NCBI GenBank assembly: GCA_014192545.1
Contig: BJHL01000001.1
Location: forward strand, 544,380 to 608,379
Length of the DNA stretch: 64,000 bases
Reading direction: 5' to 3'
Source of the DNA: Phycisphaerae bacterium
GTDB lineage: Bacteria; Planctomycetota; Phycisphaerae; Phycisphaerales; UBA1924
Shown: positions 34,422 through 43,986 of the stretch, in pieces
Position numbering within the stretch: the first letter of the stretch is position 1
Layout: every line of letters begins with the position of its first letter
Made by a program: the position numbers and the translations under genes
Notes under the pieces: model-generated
The model's database searches: none
Seen by the model: only the letters and a program-made list of their open reading frames with translations
Told to the model about the DNA's origin: nothing

Positions 34422-34727
34422 GTTCACACTCCGTGGAGGTTTGCGTGTCGGTTTGCTCTTGCGAGCCACACCGCCGCGAGAGTTTAGATGTTGCTCGGCT
34501 CGCGGCGTCGCACCATATGTGTGCAATAGCCGTGCCGATTCGATTCAACTTCTGACGCTAGCAATATCGACCAATCCCGACCCAAACGTGCGAACATCCG
34601 CCGCAGAACGTCAGTTCTTCTTCATTATTCGCGCAAATCATTGCAAAATCGCCGGTTGGCTCGCCGTTGCATGCGCCAGCCCGGCGATCTGCCGACTGCC
34701 ATTCTGTCAGCCTCGTTACACTTGTAG
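34422..34727. other. Divergent intergenic region, nothing recognised
   Basis: The 306 bases separate the second clpP (minus) from the zinc-ribbon membrane protein (plus). It is less GC-rich than its surroundings and should hold promoters for both, but I see no clear box, repeat or RNA. Confidence 0.4.
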
Positions 34728-36218
34728 ATGCTGCCTGCCGTCGCCATCAAGCCGGAACACATCTTTTCGATTCCGGGTGATCCCACGATCGCAGATGCAA
34801 TTTTTTCGCTCGATGGATCGGCAGTTTACATCCTGACGTATTACGACACGCTGGATATTGGCGAAGTTTTGGACGTCACGCTTCCCGCTTGGCTGGGCGT
34901 CATCTGCCTGATCTTCGTCATCATCGGCGTGGTGAAGGTCATCGCCGCAATCCGCAGGCCGCGTGAAGCCAGTAAACGCTACTGCCCGAGCTGCAACTAC
35001 TGCGTGAACCACGAAAGCGGCACGATGACTACCTGCGCCGAATGCGGGTGCGACTTGGCTCGGAACAAACCAGTGCTAGGCAGCAGTTCGCGTCGGCGGG
35101 CGGGGCTTGCGATTGCTCGATTGATTGTGCCAGCTATTGGCGTTTTCGTGCTGGCGCTGATCCTCAGCCAAACTGTCGGCATCTTTCAACACCTTGGAGT
35201 GCGATCAACGCGACTTGCCAAGCTCTTGGAGAACTTTGATCAAAGCACGCAATGGTGGTGGCTCGGTGGGGGACTGAGCCAATCGCTCATGAGGGCTGAC
35301 TTGCAAACCGGACACATCACCCGCATCACGGAGTTGGAGGGAGCCACATTTCGCGGCATAAGCATTCACCCAGTGACTGGCAATGTCTATGTCGAAGGTC
35401 ACGACGCAATGATCTGTGCCGTCGATCCAAGGATGGGAACGGTTACTTCGCGATTGGAGATTGAAGAAAGCCAGCCGTCCGACGACAGTATTCTGACACT
35501 CGATCACACCGATGATTCTGCAGCAGCGTTTGTGCAGTGGACGCCTTGGGGACCAGGACGAGACACCACAACACTCGGGCTTTGGCCACTTGACGCACAA
35601 ACCGCCAAGCCGCTTGTCACGATTAAAGCCGATGAATCTGCACCGACGAATACATGGGCCCGTCGATTCATCACATTTGGTGATGACGCCAACCGTTCTG
35701 TCTACGCGATTCCATCCTTTTCGGAAATCTACAACGGTGGCAAGTACCTCGTGCATGTTTACAACAAGACTGAGCAAGGCATACTTGTGAAGTCACATGT
35801 GGTGGACCTTGGTCCCAACGTCGATGCGATGAGTAAACCGCTTGTCAGTCTGCGAGACGGGGTATTCATCACGATGCGAAAATACTCGACTGCGATTGAC
35901 GCATATTCGCTTAAAGCACTAAGCAACGGCACCGCAGAAATCGTCTGGAGCATCAACCTTACCGATTCTGCTCGTGATAGTTTTGCGCTTTCACCTGACG
36001 AACGCTTTTTGTATGTCGCCACCAGCGGCGGCCTTGCCGAGCTTGATCTGACTATTCACGGTACTTCGCGAGTATTGCTTAGCGATCGCAGAACTGGAAC
36101 CATCGCGGCCTCTGCCACGCACGTACTCACAGAATCAACACGTCAAGTCGGACCATTTGATGCACAAGGCAACCCGAAACGTTATACCGCCGACATCATC
36201 GTGTGGCGCGTGCGCTGA
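34728..36218 (+). CDS. Membrane protein with zinc ribbon and beta-propeller-like domain
   Basis: This 496-residue protein has a first membrane segment (AWLGVICLIFVIIGVVKVIA, about 54-76), a cytoplasmic zinc ribbon (CPSCNYCVNHESGTMTTCAE, two CxxC-type knuckles, about 85-110), a second membrane segment (LIVPAIGVFVLALILSQTVG), then about 340 residues of WD/YVTN-like repeats (ISIHPVTGNVYVEG, LSPDERFLYVATSGGLAEL). Codon use is less GC-biased than in neighbours. The family is not recognised; a lineage-specific envelope sensor is a guess. Confidence 0.75.
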   Translation: MLPAVAIKPEHIFSIPGDPTIADAIFSLDGSAVYILTYYDTLDIGEVLDVTLPAWLGVICLIFVIIGVVKVIAAIRRPREASKRYCPSCNYCVNHESGTMTTCAECGCDLARNKPVLGSSSRRRAGLAIARLIVPAIGVFVLALILSQTVGIFQHLGVRSTRLAKLLENFDQSTQWWWLGGGLSQSLMRADLQTGHITRITELEGATFRGISIHPVTGNVYVEGHDAMICAVDPRMGTVTSRLEIEESQPSDDSILTLDHTDDSAAAFVQWTPWGPGRDTTTLGLWPLDAQTAKPLVTIKADESAPTNTWARRFITFGDDANRSVYAIPSFSEIYNGGKYLVHVYNKTEQGILVKSHVVDLGPNVDAMSKPLVSLRDGVFITMRKYSTAIDAYSLKALSNGTAEIVWSINLTDSARDSFALSPDERFLYVATSGGLAELDLTIHGTSRVLLSDRRTGTIAASATHVLTESTRQVGPFDAQGNPKRYTADIIVWRVR

Positions 36219-36235
36219 CGCCTGTACACTTTGCC

Positions 36236-37150
36236 ATGCCCAACGTTCGCATCACTGATGTCTCGCCGCGCGATGGCCTGCAAAACGAATCTGCCATGAT
36301 CGCGGCTGCCGACAAGGCCCAACTTGTTCGCCTGCTCTGTGCAGCATGCGTGGACGAAGTTGAGGTTACCAGTTTCGTGAGTCCCAAGTGGGTGCCGCAA
36401 CTGGGTGATGCTGGTGCTGTGCTAGCCGATCTTGCTGCTTCCGCGCCGTCGCCGCTCACCTCGCGTCCGCTTTTCTCTGCGCTGGTTCCAAACGAAAGGG
36501 GCCTCGACAGCGCGCTGACTTTTCTGCAGGGCCCTGCTGCACTGGGCAAGCTCAGCCTCTTCGCCGCCGCCAGTGAGACATTCAGCCAGAAAAATACCAA
36601 CGGCAGCATCTCGCAAGTTCTCGAACGCTTCGTCCCCGTCATGCATCGCATCCGTGCGCTGCCTCATCGCATTCTTGTTCGCGGGTACATCTCTTGCGTT
36701 GTCGCATGTCCCTTCGAAGGCCTTATCGCTCCGGCACAAGTCGTCGATGTCGCCAAGAAACTCATCGCAATGGGCGTTGATGAAATTGACCTCGGCGACA
36801 CCATCGGTGCGGCTACTCGCGAAACAACGCGTGAACTGCTCAACATATACGCCCGAGAAATCGGCCTCGTCACGACCGCCTCGCCGGTCACACTTCACCT
36901 GCACGACACTTTCGGCCATGCCGCCGACTGTGTTCGCGTGGCGCTTGACGCAGGCATCACGAGCTTTGATGGTTCTGTCGCGGGACTTGGAGGCTGCCCC
37001 TACGCCAGCACGCCCACGCGCCGCGCACCCGGCAATATCGATACAGCCCTCTTGGTCAACACGGTGCACGCCGCGGGTTTCACGACGCATGTTGATCTCG
37101 ACGCCCTCGCGTGCGCATCGCAATATGCGCGCAAACTCGTGCAACGATGA
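36236..37150 (+). CDS. mvaB: Hydroxymethylglutaryl-CoA lyase
   Basis: This 304-residue TIM-barrel protein has the HMGL signatures: ITDVSPRDGLQNE at the N terminus, SETFSQKNTNGS, the metal-binding LHLHDTFG, and GLGGCPYA with the catalytic Cys near residue 260. It cleaves HMG-CoA to acetyl-CoA and acetoacetate in leucine catabolism. ATG 36236 (MPNVRITDV) lies 17 bases after the preceding gene; an operon is possible. Confidence 0.93.
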   Translation: MPNVRITDVSPRDGLQNESAMIAAADKAQLVRLLCAACVDEVEVTSFVSPKWVPQLGDAGAVLADLAASAPSPLTSRPLFSALVPNERGLDSALTFLQGPAALGKLSLFAAASETFSQKNTNGSISQVLERFVPVMHRIRALPHRILVRGYISCVVACPFEGLIAPAQVVDVAKKLIAMGVDEIDLGDTIGAATRETTRELLNIYAREIGLVTTASPVTLHLHDTFGHAADCVRVALDAGITSFDGSVAGLGGCPYASTPTRRAPGNIDTALLVNTVHAAGFTTHVDLDALACASQYARKLVQR

Positions 37151-37284
37151 GTTCTTGCTGTGCCCGCTGTTCTAGGGCTTGCAACTACGCGGACGCAAAC
37201 CTTCACATCTGCGCCGCGCGTGCGGGCAACATCGCTTCCCGAGCGTCCCCATACGCAGTTTCGTGTTGACAATCGCCGCTACGA

Positions 37285-38361
37285 ATGTCTGCTGGCCGAT
37301 GCTTCTGCACCTTGTCGCTCTTTCGCACCATCACACGCAGCACCAACTTTCGCCACGGCGGCAGCCTCGTCGCCGCGATGCTTGTTCTGCAAGCGGGTGT
37401 GCTTGGCGTTGGTGGATATCTGACGCTGAGTGCCGCGAAAAGTGGCGTAGAAGCTGGACTGCACGAAAGTGCGACCGGAAATACTGCTTCTGCACATGCA
37501 CTCACGCATGAGACGATCGCGTGGGCTACGGCAAGCGGCGTTGTGCTGCTCGGGCTCTCGCTGCTGGGCACCAGCGTCGTCATTCGCAAATACGACAACG
37601 TCCTCGTCCGCATGAACAAACAACTGGGCCACGAAGTTGAGCGCCGCAGCCGGCAGAGCCTGGTCATTCGCAACGGCCTGATCTTCGGCCTCGCAAAGCT
37701 CGCTGATTATCGCGATACTGATACGGGCCGGCACCTCGAACGCATCTGTCAATATACAGGCTTGCTTGCTGAAGCCTTGCGCGATCAGTTCGCCGAAATC
37801 ACGCCCGCGTGGATCGAGCGTTTGAAACTTGCGGCATCGATGCACGACATAGGCAAGGTGGGCATTCCCGACACCATTCTGCTCAAGCCCGGCAAGTTCA
37901 CACCCGAAGAACGCACGATCATGCAGACCCACCCGGTGATCGGCGCCGACACGCTCATCAGCATTCGCCGACGCGTGGGCGATGACGATCTGATGAACAT
38001 GGGCATTCAAGTGACGTTGAGCCATCATGAACGCTGGGACGGCAAGGGCTATCCGTACGGACTTGTGGCCGACCAGACGCCGCTGAGTGCTCGCATTGTT
38101 GCGCTCGCTGATATGTACGACGCGCTGACCAGCAAGCGCGTGTACAAGCATGCGATGTCGCACGAGCAAGCCAAACAGATCATCCTCGACAATCGCGGCT
38201 CGCACTTTGACGATCGCATCGTCGATGCGTTCTTGTGTGTACACAAGCGATTTGATGAAGTTCGCCACGAATTGGCTTGCGAAACGACTTCGCGCGAGAA
38301 CTTCACGCTGCCTGAGTCGGCCAATGCCGTCGAGGCCGAGCGCACGCGTCTTGCGGCGTGA
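37285..38361 (+). CDS. Membrane HD-GYP phosphodiesterase
   Basis: This 358-residue protein has two N-terminal membrane segments (MLVLQAGVLGVGGYLTLSAA and ASGVVLLGLSLLGTSVVI) with a short periplasmic loop, then an HD-GYP domain: SMHDIGKVGIP, MQTHPVIGADTLI, LSHHERWDGKGYPYGL and ALADMYDALTSKR. All metal-binding and GYP residues are present, so it should hydrolyse cyclic di-GMP. There is no recognised sensor domain between the segments. ATG 37285 begins MSAGRCFC. Confidence 0.92.
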   Translation: MSAGRCFCTLSLFRTITRSTNFRHGGSLVAAMLVLQAGVLGVGGYLTLSAAKSGVEAGLHESATGNTASAHALTHETIAWATASGVVLLGLSLLGTSVVIRKYDNVLVRMNKQLGHEVERRSRQSLVIRNGLIFGLAKLADYRDTDTGRHLERICQYTGLLAEALRDQFAEITPAWIERLKLAASMHDIGKVGIPDTILLKPGKFTPEERTIMQTHPVIGADTLISIRRRVGDDDLMNMGIQVTLSHHERWDGKGYPYGLVADQTPLSARIVALADMYDALTSKRVYKHAMSHEQAKQIILDNRGSHFDDRIVDAFLCVHKRFDEVRHELACETTSRENFTLPESANAVEAERTRLAA

Positions 38362-38399
38362 GGAAGCTTCTCGTCTCGCGCCTGTTCACAAACGCTCCA

Positions 38400-38690
38400 T
38401 CACAAAAACTTCGGCACAGGCTTGCCCGCTGCGACTGCACTGACCGCTTGCGCGAGCAATTTGCTATCGCGTGAATCACAAATCTTCGCGACAATTGGCT
38501 CTTCACCGCCGCACTTGATGAGGTATTCGCGTGCACGTTTCCACAGCGTGTCGAGCTTCTTCGCATCTGTCGCCAGCACGATTTCAGTTGCCAACTCTGC
38601 AAACTTGGTCGCGTAGATCGAGTCCTGATGCTCGTAGTACCGGTTCACGATCTTGCGCTGGTAGTTGGTCAGATCAGGTCGCTTGGCCAT
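38400..38690 (-). CDS. Small conserved-looking protein of unknown function
   Basis: This 96-residue soluble protein begins MAKRPDLTNYQRKIVNRYYE, with a helical charged N terminus and C-terminal helices ending GKPVPKFL. Its codon use matches that of genuine genes. It converges with the HD-GYP gene. The family is not known to me; no catalytic motif is visible. Confidence 0.65.
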   Translation of the reverse strand: MAKRPDLTNYQRKIVNRYYEHQDSIYATKFAELATEIVLATDAKKLDTLWKRAREYLIKCGGEEPIVAKICDSRDSKLLAQAVSAVAAGKPVPKFL

Positions 38691-38803
38691 GGCGCATCGT
38701 ACCAAGCTCGCACGCAGTACCACAAATGACAACAGTCTTGCACACTCGTGCAAGACTGTTGACGCAAACCCTTGTTGTTTTCACGCCGCAAACTTGCAAC
38801 GAC

Positions 38804-40387
38804 TCAGATGCCGTACACCGCCTCGGCTTTCGCCCGCAGGTGCCGCAGCAGCGCATCGGCTGCCAGCGGTTTGCCCGTGACTTTCTCGCACAGTTCGCCC
38901 GCGCGATAGCGACGGCCGTGCTGATGAATGTTCACCCGCAGCCATTCACGCAGTTCCAGCATCTTGCCCTTGGCAATCTGCTTCTGTAGATCAGGCATCG
39001 CGGCGTTGATGGTCTCCCAGAACTGAGCCGCGTAGAGATTACCCAGTGTGTACGTTGGGAAATAACCCAGCAAACCAAAGCTCCAGTGAACATCTTGCAA
39101 GCAGCCCCGGCGATCATCAGGCACGTCCACGCCCAAGTACTCCTTGTACTTCGCGTTCCACAAGCCCGGCAGATCCTTTACCTTGATATCGCCGCTCATG
39201 ATGCCGCGTTCAAGTTCAAACCGCACCATGACGTGCATGTTGTACGTGCCTTCGTCGGCTTCCACGCGAATCAGGCTGGGCGTAACGGTGTTGGTCGCGG
39301 CGTACAGATCATCTGCACCGAACTTCTTGAACTTCTTGCCCCAGTTCTTCTGCATGATGGGCAGTGCCCACTTCCAGAAGTGCTTGCTCCGGCCCACCAT
39401 GTTCTCCCACATGCGGCTTTGGCTCTCGTGAATGCCCAAGCTGATGGCTTCCGAAAGCGGCTGGCCGTACAAGCTCTCACCGGGCTTGCCATCTTTGCCG
39501 ATGGGCGCGAGCTTGGGCAAGCCTTGTTCGTACAGGCCGTGGCCGCCTTCGTGCATGGTGCCGTAGAGCGCGTCGGTGAAGCGTTCGCCGCGGTAGCGCG
39601 TCGTCAGTCGCGTGTCGCCGGGCCCAAAGCCGCTGCAGAAGGGATGCGTGGTGGTATCAAGCCGGCCTGCTTCAAGATCAAAGCCCATGTGCTCGAGCAC
39701 CTTGAGCCCGAAGGCATGCTGCAACGCGGGTTCAACCTTCACATCAAGACACGATGAGTCGATCTTGACCTTCTTGACTTTCTTCTCACCCTTCACGCCG
39801 CCGGTTTTTGCGGCCACGGCTGCGACGAGCGCGGTCAGCTCCTTCCGCAACGGCGTGAACGTCGCTTCGATCTGCTTCGATGTCGCGCCGGGCTCGTACT
39901 CATCCAGCAGCGCGTCGTACAGCTCGCCACCTTTGGGCACGCCCAAGCACTCTGCCTTGCGGCGTTGCAGCTCCATCATCTTTTCCAGCGCGGGCTGGAA
40001 CATCTTGAAGTCACTCTTCTCGCGCGCGTGCTTCCAAATGTCCTGGCTCAGGCTGCCGTGCTTGGCGAGTTCTTCAACCAGTTCGGTGGGCAGCTTGGTC
40101 TCTTTGTCAAAGTCCCGGCGAATCTCGCGCAGGTTCGCTGCGGTCGCGGGGTCGCTCGTCAGGTTCTTGTCGTCTTCGCATGCGTTGATCAGGTCGCCCA
40201 GCTTCCTGCTCGTCGCTCGCTCGTGCATCAGCCCGGCGATCATCGCATATTGCTCGGCGCGCGAGGCCGCCCCCTTGGCGGGCATGTACGTTTCTTGGTC
40301 CCAGCTCAAGAGCGACGAGACCGATTTCAGATTACCAATCTCGCGAAGCTGCGAGCAAAGTTCCGTGTACTGCTTGCTTGGGGGCAT
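38804..40387 (-). CDS. Carboxypeptidase Taq, M32 metallopeptidase
   Basis: This 527-residue protein shows the M32 signatures: SVSSLLSWDQETYMPAKGA near the N terminus, DTRLTTRYRGERFTDALYGT, the zinc site MHEGGHGLYEQG (His about 279 and 283), and HESQSRMWENMVGRS with the third ligand Glu. The C-terminal region IHQHGRRY is also characteristic. It removes C-terminal residues from peptides in the cytoplasm. AGAGAGG precedes ATG 40387. Length is the usual one for the family. Confidence 0.95.
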   Translation of the reverse strand: MPPSKQYTELCSQLREIGNLKSVSSLLSWDQETYMPAKGAASRAEQYAMIAGLMHERATSRKLGDLINACEDDKNLTSDPATAANLREIRRDFDKETKLPTELVEELAKHGSLSQDIWKHAREKSDFKMFQPALEKMMELQRRKAECLGVPKGGELYDALLDEYEPGATSKQIEATFTPLRKELTALVAAVAAKTGGVKGEKKVKKVKIDSSCLDVKVEPALQHAFGLKVLEHMGFDLEAGRLDTTTHPFCSGFGPGDTRLTTRYRGERFTDALYGTMHEGGHGLYEQGLPKLAPIGKDGKPGESLYGQPLSEAISLGIHESQSRMWENMVGRSKHFWKWALPIMQKNWGKKFKKFGADDLYAATNTVTPSLIRVEADEGTYNMHVMVRFELERGIMSGDIKVKDLPGLWNAKYKEYLGVDVPDDRRGCLQDVHWSFGLLGYFPTYTLGNLYAAQFWETINAAMPDLQKQIAKGKMLELREWLRVNIHQHGRRYRAGELCEKVTGKPLAADALLRHLRAKAEAVYGI

Positions 40388-40507
40388 GAAGAACCTCTCT
40401 CAAAGGTGACGCCGATGCGGCGCGGGGGGTGCGTGTGAACTGCTATGGTAGTTTTGTTGCGCAAAGTATGTGTTAAGATGCTCTGCCGACAAGTTTCGCC
40501 AAAAACA

Positions 40508-40531
40508 AACCCCGACGTCGCCGCCGGGGTT
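40508..40531 (-). terminator. Terminator downstream of the TlpA/TPR gene
   Basis: AACCCCG and CGGGGTT form a 7-bp stem. On the minus strand it is followed by TTTGTTTTTGG. It lies 26 bases after the stop at 40557. Confidence 0.75.
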
Positions 40532-40556
40532 CGCTAAGTCTCAATTCAACAAACAC

Positions 40557-41636
40557 TTACTCGCCCTTGAATTCCTTCAACGACTTCTCAAGGTCTTCCT
40601 TGATGTCTTCCGGGGCCAGCTCGACCGCCTTGGTCTGCAGCTCAACCGCCTTGGCCTTGTCGCCCTTCTTAAAGTACACGCGGGCCAGGGTGTCCAGGAC
40701 CTGAGGGTCCTTGTTGCCCGTCAGTTCGTCGGCCCGCTTGGCGGCCGCCAGAGCTGTGTCGAGGTCCACGCCCTTGAGGTCGCGCTGCGGATCAACCATG
40801 CCCCAGGCAATGGCATTGAGCATCATGGCATCGTCCTTAAACGCGCCGCCGATCAGTTCCTTGGACCACGCCGTCGCTTCGGCAACCTTGCCCGCGCCAA
40901 GTTGCTGATCAATCGCGATCATCGCCATGCGGCCAGCTTGCTTGGGAGCCTTCTCCAAGCCCTTCTTCGCCACTGCGACCATCGCGTCAACGTCGCCCGC
41001 GCGGCCAGCCTTCTGGAATTCCTTTGCGAGTTCCTGCACGATGCGTTGCTCTTCGGCGTAGGCCTTTGCATCCCACGAGCCGCCAACCACCTTGTCCAGC
41101 ACTTCGTCCATTTCCATCGGGTGGCCGATCCACTCGATGGTGCCTTGCTTACCGACGATGAACGCCGTCGGAATGCCTTGCTGGCCCGAAGCGGTCATGT
41201 ATGACTCATTCGTTTCGCCTTCGCGGTCCCAAGCCACGACGTAGTCCATCTTGTCGGCTTGCTTGGTTACGAAGTCGGCGACGACCTTCTCTTCGTCTTC
41301 TGACGAGACGCCAATGATCTTCACGTTCTTGTCAGCGTACTTCTTTTGCAGCTCCGTCAGGTGCGGAATGCTCGTACGGCAGGGACCACACCACGTTGCC
41401 CAGAACTCCACCACGTAGATCTTGCCGGTTTCGAACGACTCGACGGGCGAACCTTTGATCCACTTGGCGATGCCCATGGCGGGAGCCTTGTCGCCCACCG
41501 CAAGTTTGGCTTTGGCCTTCGCCGGAGCCTTGGCTGGCGCGTCGGTGCCGCCCATTTGTGCGAATGCGGGCAGAGCCAAACCAGCAACCGCGACGATGCC
41601 AGCAACGACGAAACCAAAACGTGAACGAGCGTTCAT
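40557..41636 (-). CDS. Periplasmic TlpA-like thioredoxin with TPR tail
   Basis: This 359-residue protein has a signal peptide ([20 protein letters not shown], cut after AFA), a Lys/Ala/Pro linker, a TlpA/ResA thioredoxin domain with the active site [10 protein letters not shown] (Cys 83 and 86) and cis-Pro in [11 protein letters not shown], then a C-terminal helical part with a TPR ([20 protein letters not shown]). It probably reduces disulfides in the periplasm, and the TPR part should bind a partner. A terminator follows. Confidence 0.9.
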   Translation of the reverse strand: MNARSRFGFVVAGIVAVAGLALPAFAQMGGTDAPAKAPAKAKAKLAVGDKAPAMGIAKWIKGSPVESFETGKIYVVEFWATWCGPCRTSIPHLTELQKKYADKNVKIIGVSSEDEEKVVADFVTKQADKMDYVVAWDREGETNESYMTASGQQGIPTAFIVGKQGTIEWIGHPMEMDEVLDKVVGGSWDAKAYAEEQRIVQELAKEFQKAGRAGDVDAMVAVAKKGLEKAPKQAGRMAMIAIDQQLGAGKVAEATAWSKELIGGAFKDDAMMLNAIAWGMVDPQRDLKGVDLDTALAAAKRADELTGNKDPQVLDTLARVYFKKGDKAKAVELQTKAVELAPEDIKEDLEKSLKEFKGE

Positions 41637-41823
41637 GAGGAATCTCCAAGTAGTTACCCGTGCAACTGGCGCACAGCGCCGGTTGACCCTGAATCATTCT
41701 ACTCGACACCTGCAGGTCCGTTTCTTGAACTATCCGAACACAAAGCTATCAAACCTGTGGTTTCCTGCCGCGAATGTCATTCTGTTAGTCTCCCGCCACC
41801 CCACGCGGTTACGCTCACGACCC

Positions 41824-42741
41824 ATGCGCATCCTCCTGACCAACGACGACGGCATCCGCGCCCCCGGCATCATCGCCCTGCACGACTCCATCATGCACGA
41901 CACGCCGCTGTACCCCGGCGCGCTGGGAGGGCCGAAGTCTGAGTGCCTCGTCGTCGCGCCGCTCACCGTGCAAAGCGCCACTTCCCACGGCATCACCTTC
42001 CACGAACCACTTATGGTTCGCGACGAACGCCTTCGCGGCACAGGTGCCGCGCCCAGCGCGTCGGGCATCGCGGTTGATGGCCGGCCTGCTGACTGCGTCA
42101 AGCTCGCTGTCTCTTCGCTCTGGCCGCAGCGCATGGGTGGCAAGCCCGATGTTGTCATCAGTGGCATGAACGCTGGCGCCAACTGCGGCATCAACGTGAT
42201 TTACTCAGGCACCGTCGCGGCGGCGATTGAAGGTGCATTTCTGGGCATTCCCAGCATCGCCGTCAGTTTGCGGCTTGGTCGCGGCAAGCCGCGATTTGAT
42301 CTTGCCGCTCATCGCGCTCGGCATGTGCTTGAGCAGATTTTTCGCAAGGGTGATTTGGAAGCGGGCGAAATTCTGAGCATCAATATTCCCACGACGGAAG
42401 AAGCCTGGGCCGAAGGCGAGCAGCCCCGCATTGATCGCATTGAGCTTGCGAGCAGCCACAGCAAGCCGCAACTGAGCAATATCGCGCCGCCGCCCACGAC
42501 GATGCCTGCGATTCACGTCGCGCCGATGAACGTGCACGGCTTGATTGACAAGTACGAACAACGCATGAGCCCGCTGGGCGATACGTACTACTGGGCCGCC
42601 GGACACGGCCTTGACTTTCACGCCACCGAAGAAGGCAGCGACGTGGATCTGCTGATGAAGCATCAGATTACGGTGACGCCGCTAAAGTTCGATTTGACGA
42701 GGCATGATCGGATGAGCAAGTGGCGGAGCGTGCTTGGCTAG
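41824..42741 (+). CDS. surE: 5'-nucleotidase SurE
   Basis: This 305-residue SurE starts MRILLTNDDGIRAPGIIAL, with the metal ligands Asp8-Asp9, and has VVAPLTVQSATSHGITF, DGRPADCVKLA and VISGMNAGANCGINVIYSGT. It dephosphorylates nucleoside monophosphates and is linked to stationary-phase survival. It is longer than E. coli SurE (253) owing to insertions near residues 35-45 and 75-85. ATG 41824 matches the family N terminus exactly. Confidence 0.95.
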   Translation: MRILLTNDDGIRAPGIIALHDSIMHDTPLYPGALGGPKSECLVVAPLTVQSATSHGITFHEPLMVRDERLRGTGAAPSASGIAVDGRPADCVKLAVSSLWPQRMGGKPDVVISGMNAGANCGINVIYSGTVAAAIEGAFLGIPSIAVSLRLGRGKPRFDLAAHRARHVLEQIFRKGDLEAGEILSINIPTTEEAWAEGEQPRIDRIELASSHSKPQLSNIAPPPTTMPAIHVAPMNVHGLIDKYEQRMSPLGDTYYWAAGHGLDFHATEEGSDVDLLMKHQITVTPLKFDLTRHDRMSKWRSVLG

Positions 42742-42769
42742 CCGACTGCATGGCTGATTGCAACGGTGG

Positions 42770-43885
42770 CTACTTCTCTTCCCGCATCGCCTGCTCACTA
42801 ATCGTGTCATAGCAGCTCGCAAGCAGCCCCACCAGCGGAAAAGTCGCCTGTCCTGTCCACGGGCTTTGGCCCAGCCTTCGCAGCAGCGGATGGCTCACAG
42901 CGGGCGGTTCCAGCGGCAAATCGAGCTGCTTTGCGCTCTCGCCCATGTCCCAGAATTCACCCAGCGAATCTTCAAGCGGCGCACTTTTCACGTCGCTCAC
43001 GCCGGCGACTCGCTGTTGATAGATTGGCGTTGCACCAAGAGCCGCGCCAACCACCGCTCGGCGTGCACGCAGCCGCTCGACCAGATCGTGATAGTCCAGC
43101 CCTCGCAGCGAGAAGATAAGGAACGGCTCGCTGCCCAAACGATGCGCGAGCAAGTACGCCAGGCAACACGCGTGCTTGCACCAGCCGCTCGTGACGTCAT
43201 TCGTGTCGACGCCGCGCATCGCGTTCACGCCCGCGCTTGCACTCACGCTGCCGCGAGGCCGCTGCGAATGGCCGCACGAGCAACTTACCTTTACATCTTC
43301 CGCACCCGCCGGAAACAGCTTGAGCCCCAGCGGCACAAACACATCTTCAATGCTCGATGGCAATTCACCTGCGAGCAACTTCGCGGCGTACACCGCGTTT
43401 TCGCTCATGGAGCTTACAACTTTGTCCCACTGATCCGGTGCAATGGGCTCAATCGTCAGCCGCAGGTCATAAGGCTTCACGCTGCGACCTTGCACCTGTC
43501 CCTCAATCTTGCCCGGATTGATGAGCCACCGCTTGGTCTGCCCCTCGCGCGAATACTCCAAACCTTCAACCAGGTTTGGACCTGCCGCACACTCTTCCAT
43601 CAGTCGCATCCAGCGCTGGGCTGACCACGACGAAATCGGCGCAACTTCTCCCGAAGGCAGCCGCACACCGCCGCGAACTTTTTTCGGATGCGTCGCCACA
43701 GGCTTGGGCACGGCCGGCGCGTGCGATTCAAATCGCGGCTTCATCGGCACGTACTTGGGCGGAGCGGCCATGGGCGGCGCGTACTTACCTTTGGTTATCA
43801 CCGTGCGCGACGGCACAACAGGCTGCGCCGGCTTGGGCGGCTCGCCAGAAGGATTTTTTGAGTTGGAAGCGGCGTTGTCGGGCAC
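42770..43885 (-). CDS. SWIM zinc finger protein
   Basis: The protein of about 371 residues has a Pro-rich N terminus (to about 65), a central domain (VRGGVRLPSGEVAPISSWSA, YDLRLTIEPIAPDQWDK), then a SWIM motif with CSCGHSQ and, after an insertion, WCKHACCLAYLL (CxC…CxH). The C-terminal part is Leu-rich. SWIM domains bind DNA or proteins and often accompany SNF2 ATPases, absent here. The start is unclear: GTG 43885 leaves room for the divergent promoter, while TTG 43948 is the longest. Confidence 0.75.
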   Translation of the reverse strand: MPDNAASNSKNPSGEPPKPAQPVVPSRTVITKGKYAPPMAAPPKYVPMKPRFESHAPAVPKPVATHPKKVRGGVRLPSGEVAPISSWSAQRWMRLMEECAAGPNLVEGLEYSREGQTKRWLINPGKIEGQVQGRSVKPYDLRLTIEPIAPDQWDKVVSSMSENAVYAAKLLAGELPSSIEDVFVPLGLKLFPAGAEDVKVSCSCGHSQRPRGSVSASAGVNAMRGVDTNDVTSGWCKHACCLAYLLAHRLGSEPFLIFSLRGLDYHDLVERLRARRAVVGAALGATPIYQQRVAGVSDVKSAPLEDSLGEFWDMGESAKQLDLPLEPPAVSHPLLRRLGQSPWTGQATFPLVGLLASCYDTISEQAMREEK

Positions 43886-43986
43886 GGTCCATTCTATGGA
43901 GTTCGCGGCTCGCGTTCTGTGCCTGCAGATTGTCTTTCTAAAACGCAAACCGGCGGTTTCCGTACAATGACGCGAGGAGGTGCCGC

